NCBI GenBank assembly: GCA_938004025.1 | Contig: CALKXC010000217.1 | Location: 1 to 6,786 of the forward strand | From: an uncultured Leucothrix sp. | Lineage (GTDB): Bacteria > Pseudomonadota > Gammaproteobacteria > Thiotrichales > Thiotrichaceae | Length of the DNA stretch: 6,786 bases | Direction: 5' to 3' | Part shown: positions 1 through 6,156 of the stretch, one piece after another | Numbering within the stretch: the first letter of the stretch is position 1 | Layout: every line of letters begins with the position of its first letter | The notes under the pieces: model-generated | What the model was told of the DNA's origin: nothing | The model's input: only the letters and a program-made list of their open reading frames with translations | Databases searched by the model: none | Translations under genes and position numbers: made by a program

Positions 1-861
1 GGCGCAATGGGTGGGCCTGAAAACCCTGGCGGGGTTTCAGAAGAAATCATTGGTAACTGGCTACAATCACGAGGCAATCGTGAAAACATTATCCTAGCGA
101 CTAAAGTCAGAGCGGCGATGGGTGTTCTATTTGTTGATAACCGAGCAAGCTTTCGCCAACGTGAGGGGTTATCTCGTCGTTGGATTATACGTGCTTGTGA
201 GGACAGCCTTAAACGCTTGCAAACGGACTATATCGACTTATATCAGGCTCACTTCATTGATCCGTTAATACCGATTGAAGAAACATTATCCGTATTCGAT
301 GATTTAGTTCGTCAAGGCAAAGTACGCCATATCGGTTGTTCCAATTTTAGTGCTTGGCGATTAATGCAGTCACTATGGGCTGCGGACAAAAACAACACGG
401 AACGATTCATCAGCTTACAACCAGAATACAATCTATCCTCGCCTGTCCGAAGCAATTTTGAATCAGAGCTAGCGGCGGTTTGCAGCACTTATAATATTGG
501 GGTGATTCCTTACAGTCCTTTAGCAGGGGGGATACTTAGCGGTAAATATCGTGAGGGCAAACCATTACCTAACAGTGTAAGGGCCGAAGAAAATGCCAAA
601 AACCGGATAAGTGATCAGAACTGGCAAATTATTGAGAAAGTCATTGAGGTTGCTGAGCAATCTGAAAGCACTCCTGCGCAAGTCGCCATCAACTGGCTGC
701 GAGCAAAGCCTTGGGTTAGCGCACCAATTCTTGGAGCTAACTCGCCTGAACAGCTGACCGAAATACTGGATGGGCTTGATAAGGGGCTGAACCCAACACA
801 AGTTTCTGAGCTGGATGAGGTTAGTGATTTTAAAAGGTCAAGAACGACGCTCGAACAGTAA
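1..861 (+). CDS. Aldo/keto reductase, 5' end cut by window edge
   Basis: NADPH-dependent reductase of carbonyl compounds with a TIM-barrel fold, cytoplasmic. The frame is open to the first base, and the ATG at 7 is almost certainly internal: the visible protein begins just after the family's usual 'FDTAD.Y' segment, so the catalytic Asp and Tyr lie outside the window and about 40-50 residues are missing. Seen, counting from the ATG at 7: 'SEEIIGNWL' (11-19), 'LATKV' with the catalytic Lys33, 'DLYQAHFID' with the catalytic His82, and 'IGCSNFS' (109-115). The C-terminal cofactor loop '[14 protein letters not shown]' (241-254) has Asn where the family's GxR motif usually has Arg. Tandem stops TAA TAG end the gene. 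It resembles the YajO/Tas-like AKR group; the substrate cannot be deduced. It converges on the dehydrogenase at 913-1881. Confidence 0.93.
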   Translation, partial: GAMGGPENPGGVSEEIIGNWLQSRGNRENIILATKVRAAMGVLFVDNRASFRQREGLSRRWIIRACEDSLKRLQTDYIDLYQAHFIDPLIPIEETLSVFDDLVRQGKVRHIGCSNFSAWRLMQSLWAADKNNTERFISLQPEYNLSSPVRSNFESELAAVCSTYNIGVIPYSPLAGGILSGKYREGKPLPNSVRAEENAKNRISDQNWQIIEKVIEVAEQSESTPAQVAINWLRAKPWVSAPILGANSPEQLTEILDGLDKGLNPTQVSELDEVSDFKRSRTTLEQ

Positions 862-904
862 TAGCCCGCAAACCGGCCTATTTATTGTCTTATGACTGTT
901 AAAG

Positions 905-934
905 TGTTGTGATTAGACAACGTTGATCACAACA
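905..934. terminator. Possible bidirectional terminator hairpin between convergent genes
   Basis: TGTTGTGAT (905-913) and ATCACAACA (926-934) form a perfect 9-bp inverted repeat with a 12-nt loop. It sits between the convergent aldo/keto reductase and dehydrogenase genes and overlaps the last codons of the dehydrogenase. There is no clear T-tract on either side, and the right arm is partly explained by Val/Ile codons at the end of the coding sequence, so its role as a terminator is uncertain. Confidence 0.3.
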
Positions 935-1881
935 TTCCCAATTTTCATTCCGGTCTCTACATAGCGAAAGGCTTCTGCAATATCATCTAATTGATAGCTT
1001 TTATCTACGACCGGTTTGTAAACTCCTTTCTCCATAAGGCTTGCTAGATAATCCGCATCTTGCTTGGTGTTTTCAGGAATGGGGAAGAGTACGCGTCGCT
1101 TTCCATGAAACTTAGTCAGCAATGCCAGAAATGGATTCTGAGAATAAGGACCTAGCTCTGTCGACATATAAATACCCTCTTCCTTGAGGATTTTCTTGCA
1201 ACGCCCAAAGGTGCTTTTGCCGACAGAGTCGAATACTACGTCGAACTGCTCTGCAAGTTCCGTAAAATCAGTTTCTTCGTAATTAATCACCTGATCAGCG
1301 CCTAAGGATTTAACAAGCCCAACATGAGCACCTGCACACACAGCAGTTACTTTAGCGCCGAGGTGTTTAATAATTTGTAGCCCAGCCGAGCCAATAGCAC
1401 CTGTTGCTCCATTAATTAGTACGGTTTGGTCCTTCGAAATGTTGGCCGCTCTGATGTAATGCAACGCGTAATGAGCTCCTTCAAAACCAACCGCAGCCTC
1501 TTCATAACCAAATCGTTCTGGAATGTGTGAAATCATTCCTTCCACTGACATCGCTGTGTATTCTGCATGTCCTCCGAAACCGTAGTCATCATCCTTAAAC
1601 CCCATAACACGATCACCTACATAAAAGCCCGTCACCCCCACTTCAACCTCAACGATTTCACCAGCAAATTCACAGCCTAGGATAGTCGATTTAGGTTTAC
1701 GCAACCCGCTAAACAAACGGACGATTAGTGGTTTCCCCCGTAAAAATCCACAGTCCGTTCGGTTCACACTCGACGCATAGACCCGGACCAATACCTCCCC
1801 TTTTTTGGGAACAGGTGCTGAAATATCTTCAATAGATAACTCATCGGGTGAGCCATAGCGTTTATAAATTGCTGCTTTCAT
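913..1881 (-). CDS. NAD(P)-dependent zinc-less medium-chain dehydrogenase/reductase (quinone oxidoreductase-like)
   Basis: Soluble NAD(P)H-dependent reductase of the MDR superfamily, probably acting on quinones, enones or aldehydes (inferred from the family). The 322-residue length is normal. The N-terminal GroES-like domain (about 1-125) contains 'SSVNRTDCGFLRG' (37-49) and 'LGCEFAGEIVEV' (68-79). The Cys and His zinc ligands of true alcohol dehydrogenases are absent, which points to the zinc-independent branch. The Rossmann domain has the dinucleotide motif 'NGATGAIGSAG' (157-167) followed by 'SLGADQVINY' (192-201). The ATG at 1881 is preceded by GAGG (complement of 1891-1894) with 9-nt spacing. 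The gene is divergent from a TetR repressor gene, and its promoter region carries both palindromic operators, so it is probably the repressor's main target. The exact substrate is unknown. Confidence 0.93.
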   Translation of the reverse strand: MKAAIYKRYGSPDELSIEDISAPVPKKGEVLVRVYASSVNRTDCGFLRGKPLIVRLFSGLRKPKSTILGCEFAGEIVEVEVGVTGFYVGDRVMGFKDDDYGFGGHAEYTAMSVEGMISHIPERFGYEEAAVGFEGAHYALHYIRAANISKDQTVLINGATGAIGSAGLQIIKHLGAKVTAVCAGAHVGLVKSLGADQVINYEETDFTELAEQFDVVFDSVGKSTFGRCKKILKEEGIYMSTELGPYSQNPFLALLTKFHGKRRVLFPIPENTKQDADYLASLMEKGVYKPVVDKSYQLDDIAEAFRYVETGMKIGNVVINVV

Positions 1882-1897
1882 TGTTTACAACCTCATT

Positions 1898-1912
1898 ACT
1901 TACACTGTAAGT
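1898..1912. promoter_or_regulatory. TetR-type operator O1 (perfect palindrome)
   Basis: ACTTACA-C-TGTAAGT is a perfect inverted repeat with 7-bp arms around one central base. It lies between the divergent dehydrogenase and tetR genes. Size, symmetry and position are those of a TetR-family binding site, presumably for the adjacent regulator. Confidence 0.75.
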
Positions 1913-1927
1913 TTTTTTAATTACTAT
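1899..1927 (+). promoter_or_regulatory. Predicted promoter of the tetR gene
   Basis: CTTACA (1899-1904, 4/6) and TACTAT (1922-1927, 4/6) are 17 bp apart. The -35 box is inside operator O1, and operator O2 lies immediately downstream of the -10, over the likely start point. The match to consensus is weak, but the geometry fits autorepression. Confidence 0.4.
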
Positions 1928-1951
1928 ATACTTACACCGTAAGTAGATCAA
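1923..1951 (-). promoter_or_regulatory. Predicted sigma70 promoter of the dehydrogenase gene
   Basis: On the minus strand, TTGATC (1951-1946, 4/6 to consensus) and TATAGT (1928-1923, 5/6) are separated by exactly 17 bp. Operator O2 (1930-1944) fills the spacer, and operator O1 begins just past the expected transcription start. A bound repressor would block this promoter. Confidence 0.55.
1930..1944. promoter_or_regulatory. TetR-type operator O2
   Basis: ACTTACACCGTAAGT repeats O1 with one base changed (14 of 15 identical), leaving 6-bp perfect arms. Its centre is 32 bp from the centre of O1, about three helical turns, so two repressor dimers would bind on the same face of the DNA. Confidence 0.75.
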
Positions 1952-1966
1952 TCCACGAGTCGAAGA

Positions 1967-2650
1967 ATGACAACAGCTAAGCACCCTCAAAGTAACGATA
2001 AGAAAAAAGCGAAAAGAATCCCGCTGACAAAGGCTGGGATTCTTAATGCCTCATTAAAACTGGCTGATGAACAGGGTTTAGAGCAACTCTCTATGAGGAA
2101 GGTGGCACAATCATTAGGCGTAGAAGCGATGTCACTGTATAACCACATTAAAAACAAAGATGATCTGCTCGACGGCATTCTTGAATTGGTGGTTAGTGAA
2201 TTTGAGTTACCGCCAATTGATCAATCAAGTTGGAAAAAATCATTACGACAGGCAGCAATATCCGCACATCAAGTCCTCCTGAAACACCCGTGGGCTGCTC
2301 ATCAAATGATTTCAAGGGTGAGTGTAAATCCTGCCAGATTAGCTTGGAGTAATGCGACGATTGGCTGTTTGCATGAAGCGGGGTTTAGCTACGAGATCAC
2401 GGATCATGCTTGGAATGCTATCGATAATCATATTTACGGATTTACTTTGCAATCAGTTAATATGCCAATAGATCCCGAAGAATTTTCTGATGCAGCAAAA
2501 CATTACCTTCCGATGATATCTGAGGAACAGTTCCCTTACCTTTGTGCAATGGCTAATAAGGTTGCTGAAGGCAAACATTCTGGCATCAATGAATTTGAGT
2601 TTGGGCTAAATTTAATCCTCGATGGATTAGAACGACTTCTGGAAGATTAG
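1967..2650 (+). CDS. TetR/AcrR-family transcriptional repressor (TetR_C-type ligand domain)
   Basis: DNA-binding repressor of 227 residues. A Lys-rich N-terminal arm (11-17) precedes the three-helix TetR DNA-binding domain (about 20-66); its helix-turn-helix reads 'LSMRKVAQSLGVEAMSLYNH' (41-60), followed by 'KDDLLDGI' (64-71), which is close to classical TetR. The C-terminal half (about 88-225, including 'HPWAAHQMISR' and a helix around 'NAIDNHIYGF') fits the TetR_C ligand-binding/dimerisation domain. The ATG at 1967 has a weak ribosome binding site (ACGAG at 1954-1958). It is divergent from a zinc-less dehydrogenase across 85 bp with two palindromic operators, implying autoregulation plus control of the dehydrogenase. 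The inducer is unknown, possibly a hydrophobic electrophile related to the reductase's substrate (inference). A broken thioesterase gene follows and is probably co-transcribed. Confidence 0.93.
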   Translation: MTTAKHPQSNDKKKAKRIPLTKAGILNASLKLADEQGLEQLSMRKVAQSLGVEAMSLYNHIKNKDDLLDGILELVVSEFELPPIDQSSWKKSLRQAAISAHQVLLKHPWAAHQMISRVSVNPARLAWSNATIGCLHEAGFSYEITDHAWNAIDNHIYGFTLQSVNMPIDPEEFSDAAKHYLPMISEEQFPYLCAMANKVAEGKHSGINEFEFGLNLILDGLERLLED

Positions 2651-2684
2651 AAACGAAAATGAGAATCGATAACGAGATACAAAC

Positions 2685-2728
2685 ATGAATTTATATTTAG
2701 GCTGATTTGGGTACTTATCAATGCACGC
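2685..2728 (+). other. Out-of-frame N-terminal remnant of the thioesterase gene
   Basis: An ATG at 2685 lies 8 nt after GAG in CGAGA (2673-2677), a reasonable ribosome binding site. It reads M-N-L-Y-L-G and then stops at TGA (2703-2705). From 2696 the next frame over is open and reads F-R-L-I-W-V-L-I-N-A-R-L straight into the thioesterase body. Adding one T to the TTT at 2696-2698 gives 'MNLYFRLIWVLINARL', which from memory is the typical opening of THEM6-like bacterial thioesterases. The original start codon therefore seems to be here, separated from the body by a one-base loss. Confidence 0.7.
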
Positions 2729-3166
2729 TTGCGCCCAAGCATCACTAGCGAAAACTATAGTAATGAAATTCACACCCGAGTTTATCCAAACGATCTCGAC
2801 CTAAATCTTCACATGAACAATGGCAGGTATTTAACTATCTGCGACCTTGGTCGTATGGATCTGTTTGTAAGATCAGGCCTTGCAAGCGTAATGATAAAAG
2901 AGAAATGGATGCCGATCGTGGCTGATGTCACGATGACATTTATTAAACCACTCTACGTATTTAATAAAATCAGGGTAGTTTCAGAAGTGACTCATTGGGA
3001 TGATAAGTTTTTCTACTCTATCCACACTATTTATAAAGGCGACCTAAAGGTTTCGGAGGGTACTTCAAAATCATTAGTGGTTAGCAAGAAAACTGGCCGT
3101 ATCACTCCGGACGAGGTGATTAAAGTTGTTAATAAACATACGGGAATCAACCAAGAAATCTCCTGA
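2729..3166 (+). CDS. THEM6-like hotdog-fold acyl-CoA thioesterase, N-terminally broken by frameshift
   Basis: Body of a 4HBT-type hotdog-fold thioesterase-like protein; relatives hydrolyse acyl-CoA thioesters, though this subgroup is poorly characterised. The readable frame from TTG at 2729 gives 145 residues. 'YPNDLDLNLHMNNGRYLTIC' (19-38) is the family signature on the central helix, with the conserved Asp and the HMNNGRY stretch. 'DLGRMDLFVRSGL' (39-51) and the strands 'VTMTFIKPLYVFNKIRV' (67-83) and 'SEGTSKSLVV' (109-118) follow. TTG 2729 has no ribosome binding site and omits the first 15 residues usual for the family, which are found just upstream in the other frame (ATG 2685). With one base restored the protein would be 160 residues. 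The gene lies 34 bp after tetR and is probably co-transcribed. It is either a recent pseudogene or affected by a sequencing error; the rest of the frame is intact. Confidence 0.8.
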   Translation: MRPSITSENYSNEIHTRVYPNDLDLNLHMNNGRYLTICDLGRMDLFVRSGLASVMIKEKWMPIVADVTMTFIKPLYVFNKIRVVSEVTHWDDKFFYSIHTIYKGDLKVSEGTSKSLVVSKKTGRITPDEVIKVVNKHTGINQEIS

Positions 3167-3167
3167 G

Positions 3168-3196
3168 GTAGCGTTTTCTCTAAAAAGCGCCACTAC
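3168..3196. terminator. Weak possible terminator between convergent genes
   Basis: The 41-bp gap between the convergent thioesterase and Mo-oxidoreductase genes holds an imperfect hairpin. GTAGCG (3168-3173) pairs with CGC (3188-3190) and TAC (3194-3196) with bulges, and TTTT (3174-3177) pairs with AAAA. A T-rich stretch follows on the plus strand (3200-3209). The stem is poor, so this is only a candidate. Confidence 0.22.
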
Positions 3197-3207
3197 ATGC
3201 TTTCTCT

Positions 3208-4287
3208 TTAAACTACTGTCACTGGGTGAGGATGAACAGCATTGTACAAGTAGCCGCCTTTATTAAATGGCGTACTATCAGGTTGCGCACGCCCTGCTTG
3301 GTCAGTCGCTTTCGTCATTAGCACTTGCTCACCGGCTTCAGCTTGCCACTCAAACTCAAACCTTACCCAACCATATTTCTCATTATTGCCAATAAGAGCA
3401 GCTTCACTCCAAGTCTCACCTTGGTTGTCACTCCATTTCACTGAGGCAATCGGACTACCTGGGGAGCGCGCGTAACCATGAATGGTCTGCAACCCTGAAG
3501 CTAAACTCGTTGGCCATGGCAACGCCAAGCTACTTTTAATATTTTGCTGAGTCAGAGGCTTACCTTGAGATGGCGCATGCTCTGACTCCGGCCAAAGTTC
3601 ACCTTTCATCACGTAAGATGTCGTGTTGCGACGCACCCAGATTGGTTGCATTGAGACTTCAATATCCTGTACCCATTTTATGCTGTAAGCCCCTATCCAA
3701 CCCGGCACTAACACGCGCACAGGGAAACCATGATCAGCGGGCAAAGGCTCACCGTTCATTTGCAAGGCTAGCAAAGTATCGATGTCCAATGCCTTATCCA
3801 TCGGCATTGGCAATCTCACTTCGCCTTCTACTGAGTCAGTTTCAGAACCTCTTCCGCAAACCTGCACTGCGTTTGAATCAACACCGGCCAAATTCAAAAC
3901 ATCTCTTAAAGATACGCCGGTCCATTCAGCCATACCCATCGCGCCCATTGACCAAATTAACTCTTCGGTGCCCGCTGGCGTTTCAATGTTTAAACCATCC
4001 ACATCTCGAAAGAATGATCGGTGGTTACCGGCACATTCCAACACTGCCGGAACGGTGTGTTGTGGCATTGATAGTAAGTCGTCGTAGGACAAGGTAATTT
4101 CGTTAGAAACACCATCGCCCCAGACTCGTAAGCTGTAATTTTGTGAATCAACAATCGGAGTAGTACCGCTATTGCAGACGAAGAAACGGTCGGGTGGCGT
4201 GAGGTATCCCGTCTGATTTTCAAGAGGTGACTCCAGGGACAATCCATGGCGAATGAAATGCTGCTCATTTTTATTTACCGTACTCAT
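3208..4287 (-). CDS. Sulfite-oxidase-family molybdopterin oxidoreductase (heme-less, cytoplasmic)
   Basis: Molybdenum-cofactor enzyme of 359 residues with the sulfite oxidase two-domain layout: molybdopterin-binding domain (about 30-215) and Ig-like Mo-co dimerisation domain (about 235-355). Seen: 'LECAGNHRSFF' (83-93), where Cys85 is the predicted Mo ligand (human Cys207) and Arg90 matches human Arg212; 'ADHGFPVRVLVPGWIGAYSI' (184-203), the cofactor-binding signature; and 'SVKWSDNQGETW' (282-293) in the dimerisation domain. There is no heme b5 domain, Tat signal or membrane segment, so it resembles plant sulfite oxidase in architecture. By remembered alignment, the segment 'FFVCNSGTTP' (35-44) carries Cys38 where human sulfite oxidase has the sulfite-binding Arg160, so sulfite as substrate is doubtful. 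The ATG at 4287 has GAGG (complement of 4293-4296) overlapping the stop of the upstream TPR gene. It is the third gene of a tight operon. Confidence 0.9.
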   Translation of the reverse strand: MSTVNKNEQHFIRHGLSLESPLENQTGYLTPPDRFFVCNSGTTPIVDSQNYSLRVWGDGVSNEITLSYDDLLSMPQHTVPAVLECAGNHRSFFRDVDGLNIETPAGTEELIWSMGAMGMAEWTGVSLRDVLNLAGVDSNAVQVCGRGSETDSVEGEVRLPMPMDKALDIDTLLALQMNGEPLPADHGFPVRVLVPGWIGAYSIKWVQDIEVSMQPIWVRRNTTSYVMKGELWPESEHAPSQGKPLTQQNIKSSLALPWPTSLASGLQTIHGYARSPGSPIASVKWSDNQGETWSEAALIGNNEKYGWVRFEFEWQAEAGEQVLMTKATDQAGRAQPDSTPFNKGGYLYNAVHPHPVTVV

Positions 4288-4294
4288 TCACACC

Positions 4295-5596
4295 TCATCG
4301 TTTATATGCTGCTCGACTTGGAACATCATTAAATCCCAATCTTTCAATATCTCTTATAAGAACCGCTCGAAGGTCTTCTCGACCTTCTTTCTCAGCGGCC
4401 TGCACCATCATGTGATAAAAAATATCGCGCTGAGCATGGCTGGCTCCCATCAAACTAAACTGGTGTCGAATACCGCTTAATTTTACCAATACTTGTTTAT
4501 AGTTCTTTCGCCGATGCGCTAAAATAGCCTCACAAACTGGTACAGCAATGACATTATAGGCCAAAGCAGTTGCACCAGACTGGCCAACAAAGCTAGTGCG
4601 CATGCTCATCAGTAATTCTTCTGCCGCTTCAAACTGCCCTGTCGCTGCTAGCACCATCATGTCATGGACGTTACCAAAGGCATTTCCATGATTGCTCACT
4701 CGATTAGCGCAGATAGGCTTAAGCACTTGCCAATACTCAGTAACGTCAACACCATAAAGCTCTAACCTGAAGAGCAATGAAGCGACATTCTGAATGTCAA
4801 TTGATGCGGCAGGTGATTCTTGTATCAATGCCGAATTTGGATTGCGAACTTCTGTCGTTAGCAACTGTAAAATACGCTCATGATCGCCTTGCTCAAGTAA
4901 GAAAAGGCACATGTGCCACCACATATGGTGACGCATTTGATTCGCCTCTCCCCAATTGGAACTGAGCGTTTCGACTAAATCTGTCCCTTTATCATTCTCA
5001 CCCTTCATGTATAAGGAGTGCGCAACTGCATGTGCTGCCCAAATATTGGAGGGGTCAATCTCAATCGCCATTCTGCCGAACCTTTCGGCATCTTTTAAGT
5101 AACCCGCCTCTTCATTCGCAAAGGCACGTAAGGCAATAAAAGGACCATAATCAGGTGAAGTTTCATCCCAAGCCGGTATGGCTTTTTCAATGGCATCTCG
5201 CATCCAATGGGCCTGTCCCAACCAAAATAGCCCTTCATGAAGTAGTTGATGTACCAATAGGTCCGTTGGATCTTTGTGAAGTATGGACTCTAGAGCCGTG
5301 GCACTCTCGATCCCTTTTCCTTGATGAGCCAATTGTAACGCTTCAAGCAAATCCCTTTCGCGACTTTGGCCTGAGGGAAGCAAGCTTTCTGTGGATTCGA
5401 CTAAATCACTGATATTTTTTGTAAAAGTTGTGTCGCGCGCCCCCTGAAGAACCCATGCTTTCGTCAATTTAGGCAAGAGCGCATCTGCATCCACTTCGAT
5501 TGCTGCATTAATATGTTGCATTGCATCAGCTCGCCATCGAGTATAGCTAAACACTCCTGCAATATAATGTTCGCTTGAGGTAATATTAGTCATCAT
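4295..5596 (-). CDS. TTC38-like tetratricopeptide repeat protein
   Basis: A 433-residue soluble helical-repeat protein of the TTC38/StaR-like TPR family, which spans bacteria and animals and has no established biochemical role. Matches to remembered human TTC38 run along the whole length: 'DPTDLLVHQLLHEGLFWLG' (109-127) with 'MRDAIEKAIPAW' (132-143); the TPR-like unit 'DAERFGRMAIEIDPSNIWAA' (169-188) with 'HAVAHSLYMKGE' (189-200); 'HHMWWHMCLFLLEQGDHE' (223-240); 'LELYGVDVTEYW' (278-289); and 'GASHAQRDIF' (384-393). No signal peptide or membrane segment is visible. Two ATGs stand in tandem (5596 and 5593). The first overlaps the stop of the upstream deacylase gene in ATGA, and there is no good ribosome binding site of its own, so translation is probably coupled. 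Its role is likely protein-protein interaction; the partner is unknown, with the neighbouring Mo enzyme and deacylase as candidates (inference). Confidence 0.88.
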   Translation of the reverse strand: MMTNITSSEHYIAGVFSYTRWRADAMQHINAAIEVDADALLPKLTKAWVLQGARDTTFTKNISDLVESTESLLPSGQSRERDLLEALQLAHQGKGIESATALESILHKDPTDLLVHQLLHEGLFWLGQAHWMRDAIEKAIPAWDETSPDYGPFIALRAFANEEAGYLKDAERFGRMAIEIDPSNIWAAHAVAHSLYMKGENDKGTDLVETLSSNWGEANQMRHHMWWHMCLFLLEQGDHERILQLLTTEVRNPNSALIQESPAASIDIQNVASLLFRLELYGVDVTEYWQVLKPICANRVSNHGNAFGNVHDMMVLAATGQFEAAEELLMSMRTSFVGQSGATALAYNVIAVPVCEAILAHRRKNYKQVLVKLSGIRHQFSLMGASHAQRDIFYHMMVQAAEKEGREDLRAVLIRDIERLGFNDVPSRAAYKR

Positions 5597-6069
5597 AACT
5601 GAATCGCTTTATAGCCTCGGTTATACGCTTCAAGTAGCTTTCTCATATCAAGAACCGCGATATCCAGCGTTGCAGTATTGGTATACGGGTGACATTGCAG
5701 CATCGCACTGTCCAGAACGGATTGATCAATAATCAACTCGACTGCACCTTCGTCATCTCTCAAGATATCCAAAATCGATACTGAACCCGCTGTTGTGGAA
5801 AGAAACCTATCAAGTCTTTCAGCTGATGCAAAACTAAGGCCTTTAACACCTAAAATCTCACCTAAAGATTTTAAATCCAATGCTTTCTCACTATGAACAA
5901 CTACCAAAAAATGGCGTCTTCCCTTGCGGTCTTTTAAAAATAAGTTCTTTGTCGCAATACCTTGAGTATCAAGCCCCAAAGCATCGGCTGCATCACAATC
6001 AAAAACCGCTTCGTGATCAAACCTTTTGTAAGGAATAGCGTGCTGTTCGAGTACTTGATAGATATTCAT
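5593..6069 (-). CDS. ProXp-ala/PrdX-type prolyl-tRNA editing (YbaK-fold) deacylase
   Basis: Single-domain, 158-residue member of the YbaK/INS family. Relatives of the ProXp-ala/PrdX type hydrolyse Ala-tRNA(Pro) in trans, clearing an error made by prolyl-tRNA synthetase. Seen: 'FDHEAVFDCDAADALG' (17-32), the family's opening; 'TKNLFLKDRKGRRHFLVVV' (40-58), containing the conserved Lys41-Asn42 pair; 'LSFASAERL' (78-86); 'TAGSVSILDI' (93-102), the glycine loop; and 'HPYTNTATLDI' (127-137), with the conserved His127. All motifs needed for activity appear intact. The ATG at 6069 has only a weak GGA upstream. It is the first gene of a three-gene operon and overlaps the next gene by 4 bp. Substrate assignment rests on family resemblance; free-standing paralogues with other specificities exist. 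Confidence 0.9.
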   Translation of the reverse strand: MNIYQVLEQHAIPYKRFDHEAVFDCDAADALGLDTQGIATKNLFLKDRKGRRHFLVVVHSEKALDLKSLGEILGVKGLSFASAERLDRFLSTTAGSVSILDILRDDEGAVELIIDQSVLDSAMLQCHPYTNTATLDIAVLDMRKLLEAYNRGYKAIQL

Positions 6070-6095
6070 AATCCATAGATATTTACTGAATGTAA

Positions 6096-6124
6096 TTGAG
6101 ATATTATCACTATATGATGCTAAT
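6096..6124 (+). promoter_or_regulatory. Predicted promoter of the CMD-family gene
   Basis: TTGAGA (6096-6101, 5/6) and GCTAAT (6119-6124, 4/6) are spaced 17 bp apart, ending 32 bp before the start codon at 6157. The same 87-bp gap must also hold the promoter of the divergent minus-strand operon. GATAAT (complement of 6103-6108) is a possible -10 for it, but no convincing -35 is seen. No palindromic operator is visible here. Confidence 0.4.
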
Positions 6125-6156
6125 TTTGACCGTTAGAATCACTCAAGGAAAATATT

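Noticed and set aside
565..801. Minus-strand frame of 78 codons inside the aldo/keto reductase gene.
   Set aside because: Antisense shadow without ribosome binding site or recognisable domain.
2685..2705. The six-codon frame MNLYLG as a regulatory leader peptide or a programmed frameshift site.
   Set aside because: No canonical slippery heptamer or downstream pseudoknot is evident, and the peptide matches the expected N-terminus of the thioesterase, so an indel is the simpler explanation.
2721..2723. ATG at 2721 as the start of the thioesterase.
   Set aside because: It is in a different frame from the thioesterase body and runs to a stop after about 27 codons.
3570..4097. Plus-strand frame of 175 codons opposite the Mo oxidoreductase gene.
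   Set aside because: It lies wholly antisense to a gene with clear family motifs. Its translation is low-complexity and Arg/Pro/Leu-rich without domain features, as expected for a shadow frame.
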